Shown in pieces: positions 17,912-27,205 of a DNA stretch of 64,000 nt. This stretch comes from Parachlamydia acanthamoebae. GTDB taxonomy: Bacteria; Chlamydiota; Chlamydiia; Chlamydiales; Parachlamydiaceae. Numbering within the stretch: the first letter of the stretch is position 1; the number at the start of each line of letters is the position of its first letter. The stretch lies in contig NZ_BAWW01000005.1 in the NCBI RefSeq assembly GCF_000875975.1, positions 1-64,000 of the forward strand, given 5' to 3'. Under the pieces are notes generated by a model. That model did no database searches and was not told the origin of the DNA. It saw nothing but the letters and a program-made list of their open reading frames with translations. The position numbers and the translations under genes are program-made.

Positions 17912-19624
17912 ATGCAAATAAACGAACCAAGTGGTGAAGACCACAAATGGATTTCGGCCTTCCCCTCTCAAAGAATTCTCTCCAATCAGATTGATCAATC
18001 AGATAAACAAGGAAGTCTCAAAATCCCCAAGCACTCCAAGGTAGCTCAAGTTAAAGTTGTTCTAGCCGATTCAGCATCCATTCGTCCTTTTTTAAAAACG
18101 ATAGGATTCATGCTAGCTCACAAAGTGACCGTAGGCGAGACATCAAAAGCTTTTAAAGCCAAGGCAGTTCATTCGGTTTATGATATGGCGGAAATTTGGG
18201 CGAAACATTACTTTGGAAAAGATTTGATCGGGCATTCTCGTAATATCGGAGACCGCAAAGTTTTAGCAAAAAAAGAAGATTTTAAAGCGGCTAATGTGCT
18301 GCTTGATCAGTGCAAATCCCTCGTTCAGAATGAATCCATAAGAAATATTAAAATCGATCCCACTAAAAACCCTGAAGCATCCATTTCTGATGGAATTTGT
18401 GCAGGAATTCGCCTAGACATTGCAGAAAGGCTTTTAATTAAAAGGGAAAATTTAGCAGACATCATAGAAAGTAATCAAAAAGGAGCTACAGCGGAAGCTG
18501 CGGCAAATCAAGCGATTTACCAATTAGTCAGCGATGAAAACAAATTTTCTGCGGCAATTACCAACTTGTTCGATGATTTAAGGAATGCTTCTAAAAGTGG
18601 TATTGGAGATCCTCTTTTTCAGGTCGATTTTCAAGCGGTTGAATTTGCTTTACTCCAAGCAGATCAGGACTTGCGCTATTCAAATGAACCTTTTGAATAT
18701 GTAGCAATCCATTCGCAAGATTTGCAAGAAGAAAATCCACAGACAAATCAGGAGTTTGCAAAATTAATCAGAGCTATTGTTGATGAAGCCATTCAACAGG
18801 CGCGCCGCAACGAAGATGAAGGAAAGTCCCAAACGGAGTGGGTGGACCGCCGAAATGGGCCCGATTCTCCTTGGACGATCCAAAAACCTTTGGAATTTCA
18901 GCAGGCTGTTTTAAATAAAATTAATGCGGACTATCAACAAAAACTGGAGGGAGCCCATCCTTTAGAAATAGCTGATTTAAACAAAAAAAGAGAAAAAGAT
19001 ATTGCTGAACTTAAGTGGGTTACTTCATTTTTGGAGTATAAGCAGGGCCTTTTAATTGAGTTAAAACAACAAAATACGACATCATCTTCTCCCATTCAAA
19101 AACTCACAAAATGGTGGAAATCTCTTCAAAATAAAGCCATTGAAATATTTGGCACCGCAAAACCACAAGCAATCCCTCAGTATTTTACGATATCAGACCC
19201 TTTCATAAGAAGAACCATGGAAATGGTCAATGCCGATCGTTCCGATGATGCCAAATACCATTTAGTGGCTCAAGCAAGGGGGCTAAAATTAAAATCTTTA
19301 AGAGACGTTTTGGGTCATCGCACGATGCATGCAACCGATGATTCGTATCTTCGGAATATCTCGAAATTAAAGGCTGGGACTTATTCAGTCAATTTTTTTA
19401 CGGGTGATGGAGCCCATGCTCTTACTTATATAAAAATTAATGAACAAGAAGGATATCTTTTAGATCCTAATGGCTATCAAATTCGATGTAAAGACCCTGA
19501 ACATACGATTCAGCAATTTCATAAGCTCTTAGCCCTTTATGAAGAGCCCGATACTCCAGGGATTTTTCAGATAAAAGGGCAACCAAATCATCAACTCGAT
19601 TTTCAAGAATTTATCAATGCTTAA
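17912..19624 (+). CDS. Putative papain-like (YopT/C58-type) cysteine protease
   Basis: 570 residues, no signal peptide. Three spaced motifs suggest a clan CA protease: DGICAGIRLDIAERLL with Cys163, SVNFFTGDGAHALTYI with His502, and EGYLLDPNGYQ with Asp518. In YopT-type enzymes the Cys sits in a G-x-C-x-G helix start and the Asp in a DPN turn, as here. A helical insertion of about 330 residues separates Cys and His, which is much longer than usual and lowers confidence. The segment around 340-400 is coiled coil. If active, it could be a host-directed effector. Single gene. Confidence 0.65.
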   Translation: MQINEPSGEDHKWISAFPSQRILSNQIDQSDKQGSLKIPKHSKVAQVKVVLADSASIRPFLKTIGFMLAHKVTVGETSKAFKAKAVHSVYDMAEIWAKHYFGKDLIGHSRNIGDRKVLAKKEDFKAANVLLDQCKSLVQNESIRNIKIDPTKNPEASISDGICAGIRLDIAERLLIKRENLADIIESNQKGATAEAAANQAIYQLVSDENKFSAAITNLFDDLRNASKSGIGDPLFQVDFQAVEFALLQADQDLRYSNEPFEYVAIHSQDLQEENPQTNQEFAKLIRAIVDEAIQQARRNEDEGKSQTEWVDRRNGPDSPWTIQKPLEFQQAVLNKINADYQQKLEGAHPLEIADLNKKREKDIAELKWVTSFLEYKQGLLIELKQQNTTSSSPIQKLTKWWKSLQNKAIEIFGTAKPQAIPQYFTISDPFIRRTMEMVNADRSDDAKYHLVAQARGLKLKSLRDVLGHRTMHATDDSYLRNISKLKAGTYSVNFFTGDGAHALTYIKINEQEGYLLDPNGYQIRCKDPEHTIQQFHKLLALYEEPDTPGIFQIKGQPNHQLDFQEFINA

Positions 19625-19953
19625 ATATGTTAAAAATAGTGTTCTATTTTTTCGACCGTTGTATGATGCTGTAATCGCCCTTCCTTCGCCTTTTATTTGA
19701 CATTCAAATTTAGCAGCAATTTCAATCCTTGGTAGAAATTTCGCCAAAATTCCTATATGAGGTTTAAATGAAGCACTTTTTAAGATAGGTTTTTTTATAT
19801 TTTCATATTGATGAAAATACTTATCATAATTAGTACCTCATTTTGGGGTATATTCAGATAAGCTCTATTGTGAAATAAACAAAAAAGACATTGGAAGCTC
19901 CGTGAAAAATAAAAATTAAAATTGATTTTATTTAAAAAATTCAAGCTGTTATT
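19625..19953. other. Intergenic between convergent genes
   Basis: About 330 AT-rich bases between two convergent genes. A minus-strand frame near 19630-19750 reads AKFLPRIEIAAKFECQIKGE, which is protein-like, but it has no RBS and overlaps the upstream gene, so I treat it as a possible remnant only. No clear terminator hairpin was found. Confidence 0.4.
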
Positions 19954-20427
19954 CTACTTGCTTCTTTCGAGCTCAGATTCAATATTCAATTCCAGTTCTA
20001 CCGTGAGAAATTCAAAATCCCTTGTTCTAGTCGTTTTTTTGAATTCATCCCATTTTTTTTGTGCAAACATCTGAATCTTTTGTATCTCTTCTGTTGGATT
20101 AGAATAGAGATTATTTTGTCTATGTGCAATTTCAGCTGTATCGCATGGAGATTGTATTGCCAAAACATACCGTACAAGATAGTTAGCAAGACTTTTATTA
20201 TTTACATACACATTTTTTTTTCCTGCTTCGCAACCCCTATACTCCAGCTTTGTTGCAAAGCCTAGCAAAGATAGAAGTTTTGCAATCATACCGCGATAAA
20301 TCTTAAATGAAGAGCCTTTCAAAAGAGCTCGGTGTAGATCTTTGTTCTCATGCAAAAAGTGGGATTTACTCCCAACGATATTACGGTAGGCTCTGTCGTT
20401 TAAAATTGTGATATAAGGTTCTATCAT
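19954..20427 (-). CDS. Hypothetical protein
   Basis: 157 residues with a strong RBS (AAAGGAGATCAC before ATG). Mixed helices and a short basic, Lys-rich middle; a hydrophobic patch (MIAKLLSLLGFAT) is too short for a membrane segment. No signal peptide or known motif. It stands alone, with a large imperfect inverted repeat about 140 bases upstream. Likely lineage-specific. Confidence 0.65.
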   Translation of the reverse strand: MIEPYITILNDRAYRNIVGSKSHFLHENKDLHRALLKGSSFKIYRGMIAKLLSLLGFATKLEYRGCEAGKKNVYVNNKSLANYLVRYVLAIQSPCDTAEIAHRQNNLYSNPTEEIQKIQMFAQKKWDEFKKTTRTRDFEFLTVELELNIESELERSK

Positions 20428-20563
20428 GTGATCTCCTTTTTTTTAAAAAATTCAACTATTTTTAAATATTTATCAAGATTTTTTTAGCAGGTATCGATTT
20501 GTTTAAAGAATCAAATAAAAAATGTTCTGAAACTTAAATTTATTACAAAAAAATATGTTAATG

Positions 20564-20641
20564 AAATAATCAGCTTATTAAGTAAGTATTTAAAACCTAT
20601 ACTTATCTCTCGGGAACATATTACTGATAAGCTAATTATTT
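20564..20641. repeat. Imperfect 20-bp inverted repeat, 35-bp spacer
   Basis: AAATAATCAGCTTATTAAGT (20564-20583) is matched, with two mismatches and one gap, by the complement of TTACTGATAAGCTAATTATT and one more T (20621-20641). The arms lie in the divergent intergenic region between 20427 and 20733. It could be a small non-autonomous element or an extended regulatory hairpin. No flanking target duplication was recognised. Confidence 0.6.
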
Positions 20642-20732
20642 AAATTTATGCTTTCCGAGTGCATTTTTTTCTTGATAATCATCTGAATTTAATAAAAAAT
20701 ACCAGGCTATCGAAATGTCCATATGGAGCCAC

Positions 20733-21569
20733 ATGATGCATAAAATTTTTGCCACTTTTCTTTTTCTATTTTCCTATTGCTCAGCTTTTGCTTCAGAAAA
20801 TCCCACGAGTGTTACAGATACATCTTCTTATCGCGATTTTTGTTATTTAGCAGCTACAGATGACGAGGTTTTTCAGTCGTTTAAGCGAGAGCCTGTTTAT
20901 CGGGGTGTACTGGAACACGTCTCCTACGAATTGGGAATTGAATATTTAAAAATTATTCAGGAACGCTATCCTGATCTCCTCCTTAATTGGGATAAGTTTT
21001 CAACAAATGATCTAATTGGATCCCCTATTGTTTGCTATTACCCTGAATTAGGAAATGTTTCTCCCAGTACGCTACGTTATGTGAAAATTTTGGGTGAAAT
21101 TCGGTCTCTTTTTGGGGATTTATCGAATAAAAAAATTATTGAAATAGGTGGAGGATATGGGGGCCAGTGCAAAATTATCTCGGATCAGTTTGCCTTTAAT
21201 GAATATGTGATTGTTGATCTTCCAGAACCTCTGCAGTTGACTAAAAAATATTTGTCAAATTTAGGAGTTAACCATGTCAGACTTGTTCCTCCTACAGAAA
21301 TACAAGAAGAAGAATGTGATTTATTTATTAGTAACTATGCCTTTTCAGAATGCCAGAGAAGTATGCAAGCTGAATATTTAGAAAAATATATTTTAAAATC
21401 ATCCGCCGGTTATATGATTCACAATAATTATCGGGAAATTATGGAACCGAAATCCTTTTCAATTATGGAGATATATACCCAACTAAAGATGAAGGGTTAT
21501 AAAGTCAGATTTTATCCAGAAGAACCTTGCACTGCAAATCGCAATATTCTCATTACTTGGACTAAATAA
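20733..21569 (+). CDS. Putative sugar O-methyltransferase with signal peptide
   Basis: 278 residues from ATG 20733, preceded by GGAG at 5 bases; ATG 20715 is also possible. The start MMHKIFATFLFLFSYCSAFA is a signal peptide. The body matches the putative sugar O-methyltransferase family: SAM-binding KKIIEIGGGYGGQCKIIS, then YVIVDLPEPLQLTKKY and LFISNYAFSECQR, and a C-terminal IHNNYREIMEPKSFSIMEI. First of three genes spaced 11 and -4 bases apart, so co-transcribed with two glycosyltransferases. Together they suggest modification of a surface or host glycan. Export of a SAM-dependent enzyme is odd. Confidence 0.8.
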   Translation: MMHKIFATFLFLFSYCSAFASENPTSVTDTSSYRDFCYLAATDDEVFQSFKREPVYRGVLEHVSYELGIEYLKIIQERYPDLLLNWDKFSTNDLIGSPIVCYYPELGNVSPSTLRYVKILGEIRSLFGDLSNKKIIEIGGGYGGQCKIISDQFAFNEYVIVDLPEPLQLTKKYLSNLGVNHVRLVPPTEIQEEECDLFISNYAFSECQRSMQAEYLEKYILKSSAGYMIHNNYREIMEPKSFSIMEIYTQLKMKGYKVRFYPEEPCTANRNILITWTK

Positions 21570-21580
21570 CAGGGGTAGCT

Positions 21581-22723
21581 ATGCTGAAAATGCTTTTTCC
21601 AAAAAAGCTTGTTAAAATATGTTTTTATATTTTTTTGTTTGCATTTTTGATTGCTGGGATAAAAAAAACATCTAAAATGATTCCCCAGTACATCCCTCTG
21701 CCTCTCGTAGCAGGGCTTGAGAAAAGGATGGAACCATCCGACCTTTCGAAGGCAGGACTAATTAAGCTAAGTGATCAAGAACTTGGCTATTTAAATCAAT
21801 GGATTGTGGATCATCCTCTTCCCCTGTTTTGCGGAAAAAAAGTAGTGACTACACCCTCTGAACTAGAATGGGTGTACACGTCTCGAAGTTTAAAAAACAC
21901 GCCCTCTCAAAGTTATTTCTTGAGCGTGGGCGCGATCATTCAAAACGAGGCAAGCTATTTAAAAGAGTGGATCGAATACCATAAACTATTGGGTGTTCAG
22001 CACTTTTGGATTTATAATCATTTAAGCACAGACCATTATCTAGATGTTCTTGAACCCTACATCCGTTCTGGAGAAGTTGAATTAATTGAGTGGACAGTAA
22101 AAAAATATCCTGCGTGCCAATTAACAGCCTATGAGGATTGCATTAAGCAAGCTCAAGATCAAACAGAGTGGTTGGCACTAATTGATGTGGATGAATTTTT
22201 AGTTCCTCATCAGCACACCTCCATGCAGGAATTTTTAGGAGAGTTTGATCAATTTAGCCAAATCTTAATCAATTGGCAACTTTTTGGAACTTCTAACATT
22301 CAATCTCTTCCAAAAAATGCTTTATTGACAGAGCATTTAACCTATAAATTTCCTACAGACTTTGTGGATCAAAAGTGGAATGGAAATCAATATGTTAAGG
22401 CTATTGTAAAACCTTCTCATGTTGCATTTCCCGTAACAAGTTCCCACTATTACAATTTAAAACCTAATTACTTAACAGTAAATGGTTTAAAGCAGATTGT
22501 TTCCCCCAATACGACAGTTCCTGAAATCCATGTCGAAAACATTCAACTAAATCATTATTGGTTTAGGACGTTGGATTTCTTCTACGACGTAAAAGTTGGA
22601 AGACGTCAAGGTGTGGGAGAAAAATATCCCCCGGAAATGGTGGAATGGCTTTTAAAAATGGGTCAATCAGAACAAGACTTTAGCATTCAACGTTTTATTC
22701 CTAAACTTAAAGAGGCTTTATGA
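21581..22723 (+). CDS. Glycosyltransferase family 92-like protein
   Basis: 380 residues. An N-terminal signal anchor (ICFYIFLFAFLIAGI) precedes a GT92 / DUF23-type domain: FLSVGAIIQNEASYLKEWIE, YHKLLGVQHFWIYNHLSTD, VELIEWTVKKYP and LALIDVDEFLVP, which holds the DxD metal-sugar motif. A late HYWFRTLDFF stretch is also typical. GT92 members transfer galactose or related sugars in animals and protists. The gene overlaps the next by 4 bases. Being anchored on the outer side of the membrane is inferred from the hydrophobic start. Confidence 0.85.
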   Translation: MLKMLFPKKLVKICFYIFLFAFLIAGIKKTSKMIPQYIPLPLVAGLEKRMEPSDLSKAGLIKLSDQELGYLNQWIVDHPLPLFCGKKVVTTPSELEWVYTSRSLKNTPSQSYFLSVGAIIQNEASYLKEWIEYHKLLGVQHFWIYNHLSTDHYLDVLEPYIRSGEVELIEWTVKKYPACQLTAYEDCIKQAQDQTEWLALIDVDEFLVPHQHTSMQEFLGEFDQFSQILINWQLFGTSNIQSLPKNALLTEHLTYKFPTDFVDQKWNGNQYVKAIVKPSHVAFPVTSSHYYNLKPNYLTVNGLKQIVSPNTTVPEIHVENIQLNHYWFRTLDFFYDVKVGRRQGVGEKYPPEMVEWLLKMGQSEQDFSIQRFIPKLKEAL

Positions 22724-23574
22724 ATATCCTTAAACAACTGTTTTTACTTGGGAGTATTTTTTGCTCATTTTGCCTTCAAGCGGCAACCCCTTACATAGTC
22801 CCCGTTATGACAGGGCAGCTTGGCAATCAATTATTTCAAATCGCTGCAGCAACAAGCTTAGCCCTTGATCATAACGCAAAAGTTACAGTCCCAGATCTGA
22901 AAAATTTAAAAACCTGGGGAATCCCGACAAATCGTCAATTAGTCTTATGGAGGATTGACACAACAGAGCCCAAAGTTGCCCTAACGTCTTTTACAGAGGC
23001 TAGCTTTGCTTATGCTCCGATTCCCTATAAGCCGAATATGAAGCTCAACGGTTATTTTCAATCCGAAAAGTACTTTGAAAAGCACAAAGATGAAATTATC
23101 AAATTGTTTGCCCCGATGGAAACAATCGAAAATGATTTAAAAAACCGCTATACAGATGTAGTGGATCATCCTTGCTCGATCTCGATTCATATTCGAACTT
23201 ATATGGATAGCGATCCAAAACATCTCTATTATTATTTAAATGGAAGGGCCTATGTTGAAGAAGCACTGTCTTTCTTTCCCGAAGATGCTTATTGCGTCGT
23301 TTTCTCGGATAATATTGAGTGGTGTAAAAAAGAATTAGCTGGAATTCGCCCAAATTTACGTTTCATAGAAGGCGAATCCCACATTAATGATTTTTATTTA
23401 ATGTCATTTTGCAAACACAATATTATTTCAAATTCTAGTTTTTCTTGGTGGTCAGCTTACTTAAATCAAAATCCTTATAAGGTTGTCATCGCACCTAAAA
23501 AGTGGTTTACACCTCGAGTCGGCCATGATACACGCGATTTGATTCCAAATAGCTGGATCACAATTGACTATTAG
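22720..23574 (+). CDS. Alpha-1,2-fucosyltransferase-like (GT11) protein
   Basis: 284 residues with a signal peptide (LKQLFLLGSIFCSFCLQA) and the family 11 layout: MTGQLGNQLFQIAAATSLAL at the start, a modified HxRxxD motif reading SIHIRTYMD, YCVVFSDNIEWCKKEL, and SFCKHNIISNSSFSWWSAYL near the C-terminus. GT11 enzymes use GDP-fucose. The change from HIRRGD to HIRTYMD could alter activity. Its ATG lies inside the end of the GT92 gene. A strong hairpin follows the stop codon. Confidence 0.88.
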   Translation: MNILKQLFLLGSIFCSFCLQAATPYIVPVMTGQLGNQLFQIAAATSLALDHNAKVTVPDLKNLKTWGIPTNRQLVLWRIDTTEPKVALTSFTEASFAYAPIPYKPNMKLNGYFQSEKYFEKHKDEIIKLFAPMETIENDLKNRYTDVVDHPCSISIHIRTYMDSDPKHLYYYLNGRAYVEEALSFFPEDAYCVVFSDNIEWCKKELAGIRPNLRFIEGESHINDFYLMSFCKHNIISNSSFSWWSAYLNQNPYKVVIAPKKWFTPRVGHDTRDLIPNSWITIDY

Positions 23575-23584
23575 ACCTGCTGCT

Positions 23585-23612
23585 TGCGGAAGAGATGGCT
23601 ATTTCTTCCGCA
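23585..23612 (+). terminator. Terminator of the sugar-modification operon
   Basis: TGCGGAAGA at 23585 pairs with TCTTCCGCA ending at 23612 around a 10-base loop, directly after the fucosyltransferase stop. The sequence that follows is T-rich (TTTCTTCTTAATTT). The stem, GC content and tail fit a rho-independent terminator. Confidence 0.75.
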
Positions 23613-23725
23613 TTTCTTCTTAATTTATCTATTTCTCATTTTCCATTATTTACCTTTATCTTTGTTTAGGTTTTTTGTTAAACTCTATGCAAAAATAACA
23701 ATCATTTTTAATTTTAAGGAAAAAA

Positions 23726-24985
23726 ATGGATAATCCAACAACCTGCATGGCGATTGTTTTTATTATTGGATATTTATTTATTATTTTTGAACATCCCATT
23801 GGATTGAATAAAGCGACCACAGCCCTTATGATGGGTGTGATTTGTTGGATTTTTCAATTTGCAAATGCTGCTTTTACTCCAGAAGAAAATATGCAGTATT
23901 TAGGTTTACATCTTTCCGATATTAGCCAAGTGATTGTTTTCTTACTTGGTGCGCTCATCATCGTCGAAATTTTAAATGCACATCAAGGATTTGACATTCT
24001 TTTACGGTTTTTTCGAACCCTTTCCAAACGCAAAATATTATGGGGAATTGGTCTCGTTACATTTTTTCTTTCCTCGATTTTAGACAATTTGACAGCAACA
24101 ATTGTCATGGTGTCCATCCTACAAAAGCTAATTCGGGATCCAAAAGACCGTCTTTTAATTGGTGGTGGAATTGTAATTGCGGCCAATACTGGAGGCGTAT
24201 GGACTCCTATTGGAGATGTAACAACGACAATGCTTTGGATTGGTGGTCAAATTTCGACAGTGCAAACAATTCAAACTCTTTTTGTTCCTAGTTTTATTTC
24301 ATTTATCATGTCTTTCCTTTGTTTAACTTTCTTTGTAAAAGGAAATATTGAACAGCCTCCTTCTATTGAAAATAAGCAGATGACGTCCCTCTCTCTTGCT
24401 GTTTTAATTTTAGGACTTGGGAGTTTAGTTCTCGTTCCCATTTTTAAAGTTGTCACAGGCTTACCACCTTTTATGGGAATGATTTTTGGACTGAGTCTAT
24501 TATGGACTTTTACTGATTTCATTTATCGCAAAGAACAGAATCATCCTTTAAAAGCTGTCGAGATTGCTTCAAAAATCGACTTATCTGGTCCTTTATTTTT
24601 TTTAGGTATACTACTAACTGTAAATGCCCTAGAAACATCTCATCTTCTGACTTCATTAGCTCATTGGCTAGACAGCTATTTTCATTCGACAGCAATTATT
24701 GCTACTTTAATCGGGATCGCCTCTTCATTAGTTGATAATATCCCCTTAGTTGCAGCCACTATGGGAATGTACGACATGGCTCAGTATCCTATGGATTCTT
24801 CATTTTGGCAACTCATTGCCTATTGTGCTGGAACAGGAGGAAGTTTGCTCATTATTGGCTCAGCAGCTGGTGTTATCTTAATGGCAATGGAACGGGTAAG
24901 TTTTTCCTCTTATTTAAAATATATAACGATACCTGCGTTTATCGGATATATATCTGGCATTTTTACTTACTTTTTAATTTCTTAA
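23726..24985 (+). CDS. nhaD: NhaD-family Na+/H+ antiporter
   Basis: 419 residues, about 12 membrane segments. Family motifs of the ArsB/NhaD ion-transporter superfamily are clear: FLSSILDNLTATIVMVSIL, then IVIAANTGGVWTPIGDVTTT with the conserved Asn-Thr-Gly and Asp, and SSLVDNIPLVAATMGMYDM in the second half. Exchange of sodium for protons across the inner membrane would support pH and sodium balance, and chlamydiae rely on a sodium cycle. RBS AAGGA precedes the ATG. Single gene upstream of lemA. Confidence 0.92.
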   Translation: MDNPTTCMAIVFIIGYLFIIFEHPIGLNKATTALMMGVICWIFQFANAAFTPEENMQYLGLHLSDISQVIVFLLGALIIVEILNAHQGFDILLRFFRTLSKRKILWGIGLVTFFLSSILDNLTATIVMVSILQKLIRDPKDRLLIGGGIVIAANTGGVWTPIGDVTTTMLWIGGQISTVQTIQTLFVPSFISFIMSFLCLTFFVKGNIEQPPSIENKQMTSLSLAVLILGLGSLVLVPIFKVVTGLPPFMGMIFGLSLLWTFTDFIYRKEQNHPLKAVEIASKIDLSGPLFFLGILLTVNALETSHLLTSLAHWLDSYFHSTAIIATLIGIASSLVDNIPLVAATMGMYDMAQYPMDSSFWQLIAYCAGTGGSLLIIGSAAGVILMAMERVSFSSYLKYITIPAFIGYISGIFTYFLIS

Positions 24986-25052
24986 ATGTACTATTAATTT
25001 TAAATTTGTTAAATTAAAATTATAAAATCAATTAACAAGTAAGAGGTGATTT

Positions 25053-25649
25053 ATGGGTACAGCACTTATTGTCATTCTTGCCATTATAGCATTTTTAGCT
25101 CTATGGGGTATCGGAATCTACAACCGCCTAGTAGGCTTGCGTAACCAAGTAAAAAATGCTTGGAGTCAAATAGATGTTCAATTGCAACGTCGATATGACC
25201 TCATTCCAAACCTAGTTGAAAGTGTCAAAGGCTATATGGGTTACGAAAAAGGAACTCTAGAGTCAGTGATTCAAGCGCGTAACACAGCAGCGGCGGCTAG
25301 AGAAGCTGTTGAAAAAAGTGGCGGTCCTACCGGGGGTGGTTCAATTAAGCAACTTCTCGGGGCCGAAACAGCTTTAAAAGGAGCTCTGGGAAATTTCTTT
25401 GCCTTAGCTGAAAACTATCCACAACTTCGCGCTAGCGAAAATATGCAACAACTTCAAGAAGAACTAAGCTCTACAGAAAATAAAGTTGCCTTCGCTAGAC
25501 AGTCTTATAACGATCAAGCCATGCTTTACAACACAACACAGCAAGAATTTCCTGCAGTGCTTTTTGCTGCAATTTTTGGACACCACCCTGCTGAACTTTA
25601 TGAAGTTCAAGATGCTGAAGCGAAAAAAGCAGTTAAAGTCTCTTTCTAA
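25053..25649 (+). CDS. lemA: LemA family protein
   Basis: 198 residues. One N-terminal membrane segment (IVILAIIAFLALWGIGIYN) is followed by the LemA signature NRLVGLRNQVKNAWSQIDVQ, LQRRYDLIPNLVESVKGY and, later, ETALKGALGNFFALAENYPQ plus ENKVAFARQSYNDQAM. The rest is a helical bundle. A strong RBS (AGAGGTG) precedes the ATG. It is 15 bases upstream of htpX, a pairing seen in many bacteria and suggesting work in membrane-protein quality control. Confidence 0.95.
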   Translation: MGTALIVILAIIAFLALWGIGIYNRLVGLRNQVKNAWSQIDVQLQRRYDLIPNLVESVKGYMGYEKGTLESVIQARNTAAAAREAVEKSGGPTGGGSIKQLLGAETALKGALGNFFALAENYPQLRASENMQQLQEELSSTENKVAFARQSYNDQAMLYNTTQQEFPAVLFAAIFGHHPAELYEVQDAEAKKAVKVSF

Positions 25650-25664
25650 TAAGGGGATTTAAAG

Positions 25665-26684
25665 ATGAATTTCTGGGAAGCACAACGTCGCGCTAAATCT
25701 AGAACATCGCTTTATGTTGCAATATTTGTGGCTTTAACACTCATTGTTGCAGCATTAAGTGAATGGGCTTTTCGTACGTTTTCTCCCGAAACATACGACT
25801 CTTCTGTTCCGATATTGGGACTGCTTTTTATACTTGTTACCTTCAGTGTAGCAGGCTATCAATATCTCATGTTTAAAAGCTTTGGTGGAGGCTATGTGGC
25901 CGAATCCATGGGAGCCTGGCGCATTGATCCTAAAACAAACAATCCTAAAGAAAGACAACTCTTAAATATTGTTGAAGAGATGGCTTTAGCAGCCTCTCTG
26001 CCAATTCCTGCCGTCTATGTTTTACATGCCAAACCCATTAATGCATTTGCTGCAGGACTAACCTCCGACAACTCTGCTATTACGATTACAGATGGTGCGC
26101 TTCAAACGCTGCACCGTGATGAAATTCAGGGCGTCATCGCCCATGAATTTGGTCATATCTATAATGGCGATATGAAAATTAGCTTACGCCTTGCAGCCAT
26201 GGTCATGGGATTTTTCTTTGTCTTATATATAGGCATGCGCTTGCTATATCTTTCTGGAAGTATAAATCCGAGAGAAAGAAATGGGGATGGAAGAGGTGGT
26301 AATCCCATCGCGATAGCCGCCATCATTTTTCTTTTTGCTGGAATTTTTACATGGATATTTGGTTCCATTTTAAAGGCCGCTGTTAGCCGTGAAAGGGAAT
26401 ATCTAGCTGATGCTTGCGCTGTCCAGTTCACTCGAAATCCAGACGGAATTTCAAATGCCTTAAAAAAAATCATGAGTGAACAGTATACGGCCATGCCAGA
26501 ACGAGGAATGGCCTATTCCCATCTTTATTTAGACAATCACGCCGGATTAAGCTCCCTTTTTGCAACCCATCCCCCTCTTGAAAAAAGAATTGAAGCAATC
26601 GAAGGACGTACTTACATGCCAGAAGAATGGAAGGAAGATTTAGATACCGCAAACAAAAAAGCACATTTGGCTTCAAAGAGCTAA
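25665..26684 (+). CDS. htpX: HtpX-like membrane zinc metalloprotease (M48)
   Basis: 339 residues. Two N-terminal membrane segments (about 17-33 and 48-68), then VIAHEFGHIYNGDMKIS with the HEFGH zinc motif at 160-164, two more hydrophobic segments, and the third ligand Glu245 in SREREYLADACAVQF. ATHPPLEKRIEAIE near the C-terminus is typical of M48B. It degrades damaged inner-membrane proteins. RBS GGGGATTTAAAG. Operon with lemA. Confidence 0.95.
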   Translation: MNFWEAQRRAKSRTSLYVAIFVALTLIVAALSEWAFRTFSPETYDSSVPILGLLFILVTFSVAGYQYLMFKSFGGGYVAESMGAWRIDPKTNNPKERQLLNIVEEMALAASLPIPAVYVLHAKPINAFAAGLTSDNSAITITDGALQTLHRDEIQGVIAHEFGHIYNGDMKISLRLAAMVMGFFFVLYIGMRLLYLSGSINPRERNGDGRGGNPIAIAAIIFLFAGIFTWIFGSILKAAVSREREYLADACAVQFTRNPDGISNALKKIMSEQYTAMPERGMAYSHLYLDNHAGLSSLFATHPPLEKRIEAIEGRTYMPEEWKEDLDTANKKAHLASKS

Positions 26685-27157
26685 TTGGTGGCAGGCATAC
26701 AAACTTGCGACCCTCTAGAATTTCTTTTCATTCATTTTTAAAAATCGCAATAAATGCTTTTTTTTGTTTTTTCAGCGCCCTTCACCTAAGAAGGACCAAA
26801 GCATATTACTTAAACTCATTATCTTTAGCAAGATAAGGTGATTCTCGGCCATTTTGGATCATTGCATAAAGATCAAATATTTAGAGTACTTATTGTTAGC
26901 TTGAAAAATTCAAGTAGAGACCAAATAAGAATTAGCTGCGATTTGAGTTTCATTTTGAATTGATTAAATACATACCTGGTAAGATTTAGGAGGGATATTT
27001 TCTAGAAGTCTATCAAATTGTAGAAGCGTTGTAATCCTTGCATGTATTTGAATTTATAAAAGATTATGTCGCAAGATATAAAGCGCTTCTAATTAGAAAT
27101 ATTACTACAAATAAATTAATTAAATTTGGATGGTAATCAGGAGATGAGAGAACATAA
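26685..27157. other. Intergenic between convergent genes, no gene recognised
   Basis: About 470 AT-rich bases after htpX. Short frames exist but none has an RBS with protein-like sequence, and no promoter or RNA gene was identified. A T-rich run around 26759-26774 lacks a convincing stem before it. The region ends at a long perfect palindrome. Confidence 0.4.
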
Positions 27158-27201
27158 AATCGGAAGAAGTAAAAGAATGAATTCTTTTACTTCTTCCGAT
27201 T
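27158..27201 (-). terminator. 21-bp perfect palindromic hairpin
   Basis: AATCGGAAGAAGTAAAAGAA, with one further T, pairs perfectly with the following sequence to 27201, leaving a 2-base centre. It sits four bases after the stop codon of the minus-strand gene at 27206 and is flanked by AT-rich sequence on both sides. It very likely ends that transcript. Confidence 0.75.
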
Positions 27202-27205
27202 GTTT

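Noticed and set aside
19529-19747. Minus-strand 72-residue frame
   Set aside because: It overlaps the 3' end of the papain-like gene and has no RBS; at most part of it is a remnant.
24040-24291. Asn/Trp-rich frame within the antiporter gene
   Set aside because: Shadow frame of conserved NhaD coding sequence.
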